This document shows, in pieces, positions 24,765 through 32,850 of a stretch of DNA of 64,000 bases. Made by a program: the position numbers and the translations under genes. The notes beneath the pieces are model-generated. The model saw only the letters and a list, made by a program, of their open reading frames with translations, was not told the origin of the DNA and did no database searches. Origin of the DNA: JBCBDX01 sp039822005. GTDB lineage: Bacteria; Pseudomonadota; Alphaproteobacteria; Rhizobiales; Rhizobiaceae. Position 1 is the stretch's first letter. Each line of letters starts with the position of its first letter. The stretch is from positions 620,001-684,000 of the forward strand of contig JBCBMZ010000001.1 of the NCBI GenBank assembly GCA_039822005.1, read 5' to 3'.

Positions 24765-26138
24765 ATGCAAACAAGTTTCACCGAAGATCAGCTCGCAGAT
24801 CCCCATATCGCGGTTTCTGAAAAAATACTTCGCTCGTGCGTCCATTGCGGATTTTGTACGGCAACCTGTCCCACCTATGTGACACTAGGAAACGAGCTCG
24901 ATAGCCCACGGGGTCGTATCTACCTGATCAAGGACATGCTGGAAAATGACCGCCCGGCCGACGTCAAAACGGTAACGCATATTGACCGATGCCTTTCATG
25001 TTTGGCCTGCATGACGACGTGCCCTTCCGGCGTGCACTACATGCATTTGGTCGACCACGCGCGGGCCCATATTCAAAAGACATATCGCCGTCCTTTCTTT
25101 GATCGCCTGACCCGATCCATTCTGGCGCTGACTTTGCCGACGCCGGCCACCTTCAAAGCGTCTTTGTATCTGGCAAAGCTGGGAAAACCCTTCGCGGGCA
25201 TTTTAAAGCGCATGGGACCGCTCAAGCCTTTTGGCGCCATGCTTGATCTGGCGCCCAGTAAGGTGCCGCCAGCTTCTGAAGCGGCAAAGCCGGGCACGCA
25301 TTTGCCCGCAACCGCAAGAAAAGCGCGCGTTGCGATCCTGACAGGATGCGCCCAACCCGTCCTTAAGCCAGGTATCAATGAAGCAACCATAAGGCTGCTC
25401 AACAGGCTCGGCGTTGAAGTTGTTGTGCCCGAAGGTGAGGGCTGTTGCGGTGCACTGGTTCATCATATGGGCCGGGAAGAAGATGCACTCGACGCCGCGC
25501 GTCGCAATGTCGATGCGTGGACCCGACAGACACAAAATGGCGGGTTGGATGCAATCATCATTACAGCATCAGGTTGCGGAACAACGATCAAGGATTACGG
25601 CCATATGCTTCGGCTCGATCCCGACTATGCCCAAAAGGCTGAGCGGGTTTCCCTTCTGGCAAAAGATGTCACTGAGTTTCTTGCCGATCGCGAAATGCCG
25701 CCCTCCGATTTGATGGACAGTTATCGCGTTGTTTATCACTCTGCCTGCTCCATGCAGCACGGTCAGAAAATTACCGATGCGCCCAAGCAGCTTTTGCAAG
25801 CGGCCGGCTTTGATGTTCATACACCCGCTGAAAGTCACCTTTGTTGCGGATCAGCCGGCACCTACAATATCCTTCAATCGGAGATATCGGCGAAACTGAA
25901 GGAGCGAAAAGTCCGCAACATCGAGGCGAGGGTACCTGATGTGATTGCGACCGGAAACATCGGTTGCATCACGCAAATCGCATCCGGGACAAATACGCCC
26001 ATCATCCATACCGTTGAATTACTCGATTGGGCCTATGGCGGACCGAAACCGCAAGGTTTGCCGGAAAGACCGGCTGCCCGGAAACCGATGGCCAGTTCCG
26101 GAACACCCTTAGATGAATTGGTGAAAGCAGCTGAATAG
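24765..26138 (+). CDS. glcF: Glycolate oxidase iron-sulfur subunit GlcF
   Basis: Electron-transfer subunit of glycolate dehydrogenase. 457 residues. Two 4Fe-4S motifs: C25-x2-C28-x2-C31-x3-C35-P and C76-x2-C79-x2-C82-x3-C86-P. Two CCG domains follow, with EGEGCCGALVHHMGRE and ESHLCCGSAGTYNILQ, which bind further Fe-S or contact quinone in related proteins. It carries electrons from the GlcD/GlcE flavins toward the respiratory quinone pool. The C-terminal 30 residues are Pro-rich and variable. It is the last gene of the operon and converges on the BASS transporter gene with a 10-base gap; no terminator hairpin is seen. Confidence 0.95.
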   Translation: MQTSFTEDQLADPHIAVSEKILRSCVHCGFCTATCPTYVTLGNELDSPRGRIYLIKDMLENDRPADVKTVTHIDRCLSCLACMTTCPSGVHYMHLVDHARAHIQKTYRRPFFDRLTRSILALTLPTPATFKASLYLAKLGKPFAGILKRMGPLKPFGAMLDLAPSKVPPASEAAKPGTHLPATARKARVAILTGCAQPVLKPGINEATIRLLNRLGVEVVVPEGEGCCGALVHHMGREEDALDAARRNVDAWTRQTQNGGLDAIIITASGCGTTIKDYGHMLRLDPDYAQKAERVSLLAKDVTEFLADREMPPSDLMDSYRVVYHSACSMQHGQKITDAPKQLLQAAGFDVHTPAESHLCCGSAGTYNILQSEISAKLKERKVRNIEARVPDVIATGNIGCITQIASGTNTPIIHTVELLDWAYGGPKPQGLPERPAARKPMASSGTPLDELVKAAE

Positions 26139-26148
26139 CGGCATCCCA

Positions 26149-27009
26149 TCAGGTCGAAATGGAGCGACGCCAGATAACGTATGGCGCGATCACAAAGTAC
26201 ATGAGTATTCCATAAAGCGCTGAGGGTAACGCGTAAGCGGGAAGCGTAGCCTGTCCGCCAGCAATGAGCGATCCAATGGCGATGCCAAGAGTTCCATTCT
26301 GGATGCTGGTCTCGATGGCAACGGATGTCGTTTGCTGCCGGTTGAGCCTGGAGAGCATTGAAGCAGCGGTACCAAGAGTGGTCATCGAAATTAGCAAAAG
26401 GGTGACCGCGGGACCAATGATGCCCAAATTTTCAAGGAACAGACCCCAATTTGCCGACAATGCGCCAGCAATGACGACAATAATCAGTGCAGTGGCCGCT
26501 TTGGTGGTGACACTTTCCAGCACCTCCGCATGGCGCCAAAAATGACGAATGAGCATGCCCAGCGCAATGGGTACCGCTGTGATGAATATCATCGACACTG
26601 TCAGCGATGTCACATCCACATCAGGTATGTCGTCGCTGTCTAAAGCCCATGCTATCCAGTTAATGAGGATAGGGATGGTGATGATAGATGTGAGGCTGAC
26701 AACCGCCGTCAATGACACCGACAAAGCAACATCTCCGCGGGCGAGTTTTGAAAACATGTTCGATGTCGGGCCGCCAGGGCAAAGCGCCAAGATCATGATC
26801 CCGAAGGCGAACTCACTGCTAAGTCCCATGTTGGTGGCGATGAGATAGGCAGCCAGCGGCAGTGCGACAATCTGTAAGAGTGCGCCAATAGCAAATGCTT
26901 TGGGCTCTCTGGCAACATTTAAAAAATCCGCTGGCCTCAAACCAAGGCCCAGCGAAAACATGATAACCGCAAGGGCCAGGGGTAAGAAAACCGAAATGAT
27001 GAATTCCAT
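26149..27009 (-). CDS. Bile acid:sodium symporter (BASS/SBF) family transporter
   Basis: 286 residues, nine to ten hydrophobic segments. Family marks: MFSLGLGLRPADF in the first helix pair, and the signature region LALCPGGPTSNMFSKLARGD with the sodium-site loop, followed by SVSLTAVVSLTSIITIPILI. Members carry organic anions; known substrates include bile acids, pantoate, pyruvate and, for plant BASS6, glycolate. The gene lies tail to tail with glcF, but orientation argues that it has its own promoter. Substrate remains unknown; a monocarboxylate is a reasonable guess from the neighbourhood. Confidence 0.87.
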   Translation of the reverse strand: MEFIISVFLPLALAVIMFSLGLGLRPADFLNVAREPKAFAIGALLQIVALPLAAYLIATNMGLSSEFAFGIMILALCPGGPTSNMFSKLARGDVALSVSLTAVVSLTSIITIPILINWIAWALDSDDIPDVDVTSLTVSMIFITAVPIALGMLIRHFWRHAEVLESVTTKAATALIIVVIAGALSANWGLFLENLGIIGPAVTLLLISMTTLGTAASMLSRLNRQQTTSVAIETSIQNGTLGIAIGSLIAGGQATLPAYALPSALYGILMYFVIAPYVIWRRSIST

Positions 27010-27124
27010 CGAACACTCCAGCCCCCTTTATGTATGTTTACGTTACGTAATCAAAGCCCCATGTGCGTTCTTTGGTTAAGTCGCATCACTTTTTCATTGT
27101 TGGATGAAGATACCTACACATTTA

Positions 27125-27874
27125 TTACAGGACAATGACCTTCGCACCAACGGCGACCTTCGTGTAAAGGTCGGTTACATCCTCGTTGCGCATTCTGATG
27201 CAACCAGAAGAAACGGCTTGTCCGATGGTCCATGGCTGGTTGGTTCCATGGATTCGGTAGAGTGTCGAACCAAGGTAAAGGGCACGCGCGCCAAGAGGGT
27301 TTTCAGGCCCGCCTGCCATGTATGTTGGCAGAATGCGGCCTTTCTTCTTCTCTCGCGCGATCATCGAAGCTGGCGGGCGCCAGGACGGCCATTCCGCCTT
27401 GCGCGTAATGCTCTCCGTTCCGCTCCATTCAAATCCGTCTTTTCCCACGCCAACGCCATAGCGCTTGGCGGTTCCATTGCCGTTTACGAGGTACAGGAAA
27501 CGGTCTCGCGTATCGACAATGATTGTCCCCGCTTTGTGTTTGCCGTTGTAGGCCACCGTTTGCGGCAGATAAAGGGGGTCGATCTGGCGAACGCTTGTTC
27601 GCTGCTGCGGCGCAATGGCAGCCGGTTGAACCTGCGGTTGCCGCTGATAAACCCGCCTTTGGCCTGATTGACGCTGGATGACCATCTGCCGCTGGGGCGT
27701 TGCAACGGGTGCCGCAGGAGCGCGGTTTGGCTGCAATTGCATGACCCAGGGTGCCGCTAGGTTGGGGCTCATTTGAACCGGCGGCGGCGTCACATACCGA
27801 TCATTGGCATTTGCGCTGCTTACACAAGCACACAGAGCCGAAACGATCATCAAAGTTCTCGCAAACTGTTTCAT
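27125..27874 (-). CDS. L,D-transpeptidase (YkuD domain)
   Basis: Periplasmic enzyme that forms 3-3 crosslinks in peptidoglycan or attaches outer-membrane proteins to it. 249 residues: a signal peptide at 1-24 (ending SSANA), a long Pro/Gln-rich linker to about residue 100, and a YkuD domain. The catalytic block is YRIHGTNQPWTIGQAVSSGC with His209 and nucleophile Cys225, followed by IRM. The start at 27874 gives a clean signal peptide; the frame is open six codons further upstream. The Gln/Pro-rich linker fits a need to reach the sacculus. Rhizobiales rely heavily on this enzyme class. Confidence 0.92.
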   Translation of the reverse strand: MKQFARTLMIVSALCACVSSANANDRYVTPPPVQMSPNLAAPWVMQLQPNRAPAAPVATPQRQMVIQRQSGQRRVYQRQPQVQPAAIAPQQRTSVRQIDPLYLPQTVAYNGKHKAGTIIVDTRDRFLYLVNGNGTAKRYGVGVGKDGFEWSGTESITRKAEWPSWRPPASMIAREKKKGRILPTYMAGGPENPLGARALYLGSTLYRIHGTNQPWTIGQAVSSGCIRMRNEDVTDLYTKVAVGAKVIVL

Positions 27875-28064
27875 TGGCCTACTCACAAACAAAAAGTGCC
27901 TTTACCGCTGACAGTTTTCGTCAGCAGTCTTTGGGCGTGAACATGACTCGGCGGAAGAAGCAATTTATGAATCAAAACGAATAAAATGCGCCGAAAACCA
28001 ATAAGATGGCGGTAGGGTTATCAAGCGGTTCGCGCACGTGGTTAATCGATGGAGTTAACAAAAC

Positions 28065-28700
28065 ATGACAACAGGAACGGGGCTCATCGTTGGCGAGGAC
28101 GGACGCACACGCTGTTGGTGGCCGGGCGACAAGCAAGACTATCTATATTATCACGACAATGAGTGGGGGACGCCGGTCGCAGATGATGTCTGCCTGTTTG
28201 AAAAGATTTGTCTGGAGGGTTTTCAGTCCGGACTGTCATGGTTGACGATCTTGCGAAAGCGGGAAAATTTCCGCGCTGCCTTCGACGGGTTCAATTTTGA
28301 GAAAATCGCTGACTTTGGCGCTGAAGAAATTGAACGCCTTGTCAATGACGCGGGCATTGTGCGCCACCGCGGCAAAATACAAAGCACAATCAACAATGCC
28401 AGGCGTGCGCTTGAGTTGCGGGCAGAGTTTGGCTCACTCGCAACATATTTTTGGCGCCAAGAACCCGGGTCTGACGAGCGCCCCAAGCGCGTGACCTATG
28501 ATTGGTCAATGGCAAACCCGACAAGCGCGACCTCCGCCAGGGTTTCCAAGGATTTGAAGAAACGTGGTTGGTCGTTTGTGGGGCCAACCACCATTTACGC
28601 TTTCATGCAGGCGATGGGCCTGGTCAACGATCATCTGGATGGATGCTATTGCCGGGATATAGTGGAAGAGGCGCGCAGTGCCCATGAACGACCGGTTTGA
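28065..28700 (+). CDS. tag: DNA-3-methyladenine glycosylase I
   Basis: Base-excision repair enzyme removing 3-methyladenine. 211 residues, slightly longer than E. coli Tag because of a 12-residue N-terminal extension. Marks: RCWWPGDKQDYLYYHDNEWG, FEKICLEGFQSGLSWLTILR with the helix-hairpin-helix, and KRGWSFVGPTTIYAFMQAMG near the C-terminus. Cys residues in the C-terminal HLDGCYCRD and the N-terminal RC correspond to the zinc ligands of Tag. The stop overlaps the start of the DUF1801 gene by 17 bases, so the two are co-transcribed. Confidence 0.94.
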   Translation: MTTGTGLIVGEDGRTRCWWPGDKQDYLYYHDNEWGTPVADDVCLFEKICLEGFQSGLSWLTILRKRENFRAAFDGFNFEKIADFGAEEIERLVNDAGIVRHRGKIQSTINNARRALELRAEFGSLATYFWRQEPGSDERPKRVTYDWSMANPTSATSARVSKDLKKRGWSFVGPTTIYAFMQAMGLVNDHLDGCYCRDIVEEARSAHERPV

Positions 28701-29040
28701 CGAGCTAGAGGCATTGATCGTCGAAGCTGCGGCGGAAGTGCCTGAGGTTGGGGAAATTGCTGAGACTATGAAATGGGGCCAGCCGAGTTTTACGCCCGTC
28801 AAAGCCGATATCGGCTCATCGGTTCGAATTGAGCGGCGTGAAGACGGAGACTTTGCGCTGATGTTCATTTGCACCACCGGCTTGGTAGATCAATTTCGCG
28901 AGCTCTATCCAGATCAACTCGCCTACGAGGGGAGCCGAGCCATCAAGATCGGTAGAGGCGGGTTGCCAACAAGGTCCATTCTTAAACACTGCATCCAGTT
29001 GGCATTGACGCACAAGCTTCGCAGAAGGAAGCGGCGTTAA
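28684..29040 (+). CDS. DUF1801 domain-containing protein
   Basis: 118 residues, soluble. It shows the DUF1801/YdhG-like fold pattern: EVGEIAETMKWGQPSFTPVK near the N-terminus, then SVRIERREDGDFALMFICTT, and a C-terminal GLPTRSILKHCIQLALTHK. Related proteins of this fold (MSMEG_5817, FrnE-like YdhG) have no settled role. ATG 28684 is used rather than the GTG two codons upstream; GAGG occurs about 10 bases before. It overlaps tag by 17 bases and converges on the DMT permease gene with 6 bases between stops. Confidence 0.82.
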   Translation: MNDRFDELEALIVEAAAEVPEVGEIAETMKWGQPSFTPVKADIGSSVRIERREDGDFALMFICTTGLVDQFRELYPDQLAYEGSRAIKIGRGGLPTRSILKHCIQLALTHKLRRRKRR

Positions 29041-29046
29041 GCTGCG

Positions 29047-29910
29047 TCAAGCCCTTCGCCCTTTGGCGACAATCGCCAATGCGACGCCGCTCAAGATAAG
29101 AGCCGATGCCAAGAAGAATTTTACCGTCAATGGCTCGCCAACAAAAATAACACCGGCCAGTGCTGCCAACACGGGAACGGTCAATTGAATGATCGCCCCT
29201 TGTGTTGCGCTGATATGCGCCAATACCCGATACCACAGGGCGTAGCCCAAGCCAGAGGTCAGCGCACCTGAGGTAACCGCTAAAGAGACGCCGGTTGCGC
29301 TCATCGAAATGGTACTTGCAGCGGTCAACCAAAGAACCAGCGCCACAGGAACGCCAAGCGCAAAGTTACCGGCTGTCGCAGCAAGTGAATCCGTCGATGA
29401 GCGTCCTTGGAGTGAGTAAACGCCCCACGCTATGCCAGCTGCTGCCATCAATATGGTGCCGAGCGGGTCGGGGGCTTCGATGCCAGGTGCAACGAGCCAG
29501 GAAAAGGCGACAAATGCGATCACCAACCCGGTCCACTCCAAAGCTACCGGTCTATCTCCCTTTGTGATTGCCCATCCAATCATTGTCGCTTGAACCATCG
29601 CAAAAAGCACGAGGGCACCCATCCCGGTGTCCAGCGCCAGGTAGGCATAGGAAAAACCCGCGGCATAAACAAAAAGCGCCGCAGCGCTGGTCCAATGGCC
29701 CTGCTTCACAATGATCTTCATGCTGGTCTTTCTTGAGGCCGATGCCAACACGATCAATACAACTGCCCCCGATGCCAGACGTAGAAAAGCGTAGCTGCCA
29801 GCATCGATGGCGCCGTCAGCCAACGCGAGGCGCGCCAGCAGCGAGTTTGCGGCAAATGCCACCATGGTCAGTGCGATGAACGAAGTCAGGGTAATAGAAT
29901 GACGGAGCAT
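29047..29910 (-). CDS. EamA-family (DMT) permease
   Basis: 287 residues, ten hydrophobic segments in two EamA repeats. The first repeat has MVAFAANSLLARLALADGAI and SYAFLRLASGAVVLIVL, the second GYALWYRVLAHISATQGAII and LTVPVLAALAGVIFVGEPLT, typical of RhtA/YdcZ-like exporters. Start 29910 is the first ATG that gives a membrane N-terminus; the frame continues 28 codons upstream with non-hydrophobic, non-conserved sequence. Substrate unknown. It shares the family of the gene at 11104 but the two are not closely similar. Confidence 0.85.
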   Translation of the reverse strand: MLRHSITLTSFIALTMVAFAANSLLARLALADGAIDAGSYAFLRLASGAVVLIVLASASRKTSMKIIVKQGHWTSAAALFVYAAGFSYAYLALDTGMGALVLFAMVQATMIGWAITKGDRPVALEWTGLVIAFVAFSWLVAPGIEAPDPLGTILMAAAGIAWGVYSLQGRSSTDSLAATAGNFALGVPVALVLWLTAASTISMSATGVSLAVTSGALTSGLGYALWYRVLAHISATQGAIIQLTVPVLAALAGVIFVGEPLTVKFFLASALILSGVALAIVAKGRRA

Positions 29911-30047
29911 AGGCGCGCCTAACCTTTGCGTGGAACACATCCCAATGCCGATATCGTGAGCGCACCAAAAATGTTTCGTTTGGAAACCTGGCAAGGATCG
30001 GTTAACTTATCTGAGAAGGGACCGAACGAGCGTCAAAGGAGGCTTCC

Positions 30048-30491
30048 ATGCGACGCACTATTGCTTCAGCCATTGTTTCGGCATTGGTTATATTGTTAGG
30101 CGCGACCCATATGGCGAACAGCGCGCCAACCAATCCGGGCGTGATCAATCACGACACTCAAATCCAGCCACAATTGGTTCATCATCGACATTATCGTGGC
30201 CTCCGCTTTGGCTTAACGCTACGTTCGGGCCATGTCTATTTCCGCGGCTATCGCGGCTACGTGCATCCGCGTAAAGGCTATGTTTTCTATCATGGATACT
30301 ACTTTCCGCACCATGTTGTGCGCCCAAGGCTGGTTTATCCAAAAGTCATTCATCCGGTGCCCGCTGTGCGGCTCAGCGCTGCGCATGTGCGCTGGTGCTA
30401 TGCGCGCTATAAAACCTACCGGCACCACGACAACACATATGCCTACAAGGTCGGTAAGCGTACCTATTGCCGTTCGCCCTACAGCTATTAA
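30048..30491 (+). CDS. BA14K-like exported protein
   Basis: 147 residues. An N-terminal signal peptide covers about residues 1-26, followed by a His/Tyr/Arg-rich middle (YFRGYRGYVHPRKGYVFYHG). The C-terminus HVRWCYARYKTYRHHDNTYA plus CRSPYSY matches the BA14K lectin-like domain of Brucella and other Rhizobiales, with two Cys residues that could form a disulfide. BA14K in Brucella is an immunoreactive, lectin-like protein involved in lipopolysaccharide biology. AAAGGAGG lies 5 bases before the ATG. It converges on gnd with no visible terminator. Confidence 0.82.
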   Translation: MRRTIASAIVSALVILLGATHMANSAPTNPGVINHDTQIQPQLVHHRHYRGLRFGLTLRSGHVYFRGYRGYVHPRKGYVFYHGYYFPHHVVRPRLVYPKVIHPVPAVRLSAAHVRWCYARYKTYRHHDNTYAYKVGKRTYCRSPYSY

Positions 30492-30533
30492 GCCGTTGTT
30501 CCAAGGACGACCGACATAGGCTGCCGCTTGATT

Positions 30534-31940
30534 TCAAGCGTCAGCCCAAGGGCCATGGTGTGAGCCGGTGTCATCAAGGCGCTCGAAACCGTGGCGGCCA
30601 AAAAAGTCGCGCTGACCTTGCAGCATGTTTGCAGTTGAGCGCGCCATGCGCACTTGATCAAACCACGTGGTCGCGGCATTGAGAGCAGGACTCGCGTGAC
30701 CATTGGTCAGCGAAAGTGCGCAGAACTGGCGAAGCGCGGCGCCATGTTTCAAAAGCAGATCCCCAAAGTAGGCGTCAAAAATCAGATTGCTCACGCGGTT
30801 TTCCAGGGCGTTTGCCATGTCATCCAACATGGCCGACCGGATAATACAGCCAGCCCGCCACACGCGGGCGACATCGCCTAATTTGATGTCCCATTCGAAT
30901 GATTGCGAGGCCGCAGCGAGCATTTCAAAACCTTGCGCGTAGCAGATGATCTTACCGGCAATCATCGCTTGTTCCATCATCGCCGTGTCGGGCTCGCCGT
31001 CAAGCGCACTGTGTGGTGCTCCAAATCGTGCTTCACCGGCTACGCGCATATCTATTGCCGCAGACAGGTTTCTTGCCGCGACCGCTGCTTCAATCACCGG
31101 TATGGCAACGCCCAGATGTTGCGCTTCAATTGCTGTCCAACGCCCGGTGCCTTTCTGTCCGGCCTTGTCCAAAATGATATCCAGCACCGGTTTGTCGGTT
31201 TTGGGGTCGATGCCTGCGGCCACCTCGGCCGAAATTTCAATGAGGTATGACTTCAGCGGGCCTTCGTTCCATTGCGCAAACAAGGCACCAATGCGTGCCG
31301 CATCCCAACCATATCCATCACGCAAGATTCCATACATCTCCGCGATCATTTGCATATCGGCATATTCAATTCCGTTATGAACCATTTTGACGAAATGCCC
31401 GGCGCCTTCAGGACCAAGCCAAGCGGCACATGGCGTCCCATCGGTATGCTTGGCGGCCATCGCGGTCAGCACTGGCTCCAAAGCCGACCACGCCGACGCG
31501 TCGCCCCCGGCCATCAGCGACGGGCCGAACCGCGCCCCTTCTTCACCTCCGGAAACGCCGAGGCCGAAAAACGCATAGGGCTCCATATCTGCCGTTTTTG
31601 CGCGTCGGTTGGTGTCGTGGAAGTTGGCGTTTCCGCCATCGACGATAATGTCACCCTCGTCCAGGAAGGGAGCGAGGGCGGCAATCTGATCGTCCACAAT
31701 CGGACCGGCGGGAACCATCAACATGATCCGCCTCGGCGGCTTGATGGCCGCCACGAAGGCTTCAAGGGTTTGTGTGGGCGTGATGAGGGACGAAAGATCA
31801 CCCGCTTCAGCCTTGAATTCATGCGTGCGAGCGGTTGTCCGGTTAAAAACCGAGACGGAAAATCCGTTGTCCGCAATGTTGAGCGCGAGCGCTGAACCCA
31901 TTGTGCCCAATCCGATCAGGCCCATGTCGGCAAGTGCCAT
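30534..31940 (-). CDS. gnd: 6-phosphogluconate dehydrogenase, decarboxylating
   Basis: Third enzyme of the oxidative pentose phosphate pathway: 6-phosphogluconate + NADP to ribulose 5-phosphate + CO2 + NADPH. 468 residues, the long form. N-terminal dinucleotide fold GLIGLGTMGSALALNIADNG followed by NRT, which favours NADP. The active site has VSGGEEGARFGPSLMAGG and VKMVHNGIEYADMQMIAE with catalytic Lys and Glu, and KGTGRWTAIEAQHLGVAIPV. The ATG at 31940 is preferred over the one at 31946 because GGAG lies six bases upstream of it. A perfect palindrome TTACGCG-C-CGCGTAA lies 25 bases upstream. Confidence 0.94.
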   Translation of the reverse strand: MALADMGLIGLGTMGSALALNIADNGFSVSVFNRTTARTHEFKAEAGDLSSLITPTQTLEAFVAAIKPPRRIMLMVPAGPIVDDQIAALAPFLDEGDIIVDGGNANFHDTNRRAKTADMEPYAFFGLGVSGGEEGARFGPSLMAGGDASAWSALEPVLTAMAAKHTDGTPCAAWLGPEGAGHFVKMVHNGIEYADMQMIAEMYGILRDGYGWDAARIGALFAQWNEGPLKSYLIEISAEVAAGIDPKTDKPVLDIILDKAGQKGTGRWTAIEAQHLGVAIPVIEAAVAARNLSAAIDMRVAGEARFGAPHSALDGEPDTAMMEQAMIAGKIICYAQGFEMLAAASQSFEWDIKLGDVARVWRAGCIIRSAMLDDMANALENRVSNLIFDAYFGDLLLKHGAALRQFCALSLTNGHASPALNAATTWFDQVRMARSTANMLQGQRDFFGRHGFERLDDTGSHHGPWADA

Positions 31941-31965
31941 CGTCATCTCCCCAATGATGCGTGAT

Positions 31966-31980
31966 TTACGCGCCGCGTAA
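31966..31980. promoter_or_regulatory. 15-bp palindrome upstream of gnd
   Basis: TTACGCG-C-CGCGTAA, 7-bp arms around one base, 26-40 bases upstream of the gnd start. Size and place suit an operator for a dimeric repressor; the regulator is unknown. Confidence 0.4.
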
Positions 31981-32114
31981 CATGGCGACAGGCGGGCGAA
32001 AAGCTATTTCAAGCGCCGACCCGTTCGCCTGAACCTATTGTGAACAGCCCATTCAAGGCGGGCTCACTGGCGTTAGTCCAAATGCCGCGCACAGCAACAT
32101 GAGCGAGGATGACT

Positions 32115-32771
32115 ATGAAATTTTTTAAAGCAAAAACCATGGCCGCAGCCCTGTGTGCGATCAGCGCGGTAGCCGCACCGTCAACAGCGATGGCCGGAAA
32201 CTGGGTCGAAAGCGTGAAGGTCGAGCGCGATGGTGTCGACATCGTACCGATTGATGTGCGCGCGAACTTGGGCGGTTACACAAGCGTGAAAACAAGTGCA
32301 CACCGCTTCGGTTTGCGCCTTTATGCAAAAGCCAAGTCCGGCAAGCGCATTGCAGCGGGCATGGTCGGTTCCGATGCGCCCATTGGGTATTTTGAGTCTG
32401 CTGGCAACGCCAAGTGGACGCGCAGACTGTCCCACCGCGATGTTGGCAATGGCACGTTGCGTACGATGGATCGCACGTTCAGCTACAATATACCGGTATC
32501 AAAGCTAACCTGGCACGGTCGCGATCCATTGGCCGCCTGTAACCACATGCTAGCGCAAAAGATGGGGCAGGGCATGACCCGCGCGGCGGTGCTGAGCCAA
32601 CCCCGGATTGTCACAGCGCGCGTCTATTTTGAGTTTGAGGCCGTTGCCGCTAAAAAGAGCAAGGCGACCAAACCGTCCAAGATCAAAATCCAGAACACCT
32701 CAAAGAAGAGCGACTCCTACTATTATGATGTGCGGGTGCGCTGCCTTTCCGGCATGAACAAGACCGGCTGA
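32115..32771 (+). CDS. Exported protein of unknown function
   Basis: 218 residues with a typical signal peptide (MKFFKAKTMAAALCAISAVA, cleavage likely after STAMA). The mature part is rich in Lys and small residues: VESVKVERDGVDIVPIDVRA, then a Cys in PLAACNHMLAQKMGQGMTRA and a C-terminal YYYDVRVRCLSG with a second Cys, which may pair with the first. The middle KKSKATKPSKIKIQNTSKKS is strongly basic. I do not recognise a family. The start at 32115 follows GAGG by 6 bases. It stands alone between gnd (divergent) and hisS. Confidence 0.65.
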   Translation: MKFFKAKTMAAALCAISAVAAPSTAMAGNWVESVKVERDGVDIVPIDVRANLGGYTSVKTSAHRFGLRLYAKAKSGKRIAAGMVGSDAPIGYFESAGNAKWTRRLSHRDVGNGTLRTMDRTFSYNIPVSKLTWHGRDPLAACNHMLAQKMGQGMTRAAVLSQPRIVTARVYFEFEAVAAKKSKATKPSKIKIQNTSKKSDSYYYDVRVRCLSGMNKTG

Positions 32772-32810
32772 GGCTTGCCCACTTGCGACATCACCAACGC
32801 ATCGCTAACA

Positions 32811-32837
32811 GGCGGGGAACAAAAACCGTTTCCCGCC
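32811..32837 (+). terminator. Hairpin just upstream of hisS
   Basis: GGCGGGGAAC, a 7-base loop AAAAACC, then GTTTCCCGCC: a 10-bp stem with one G-U pair. It ends 13 bases before the hisS start codon and has no T tract, so it may terminate the upstream gene poorly or form a leader structure. Confidence 0.5.
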
Positions 32838-32850
32838 GTTAAGCGATCTG

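Noticed and set aside
28022..28064. TTAA...TTAA pair upstream of tag
   Set aside because: The spacing is nine bases, not the seven required for a full CtrA site.
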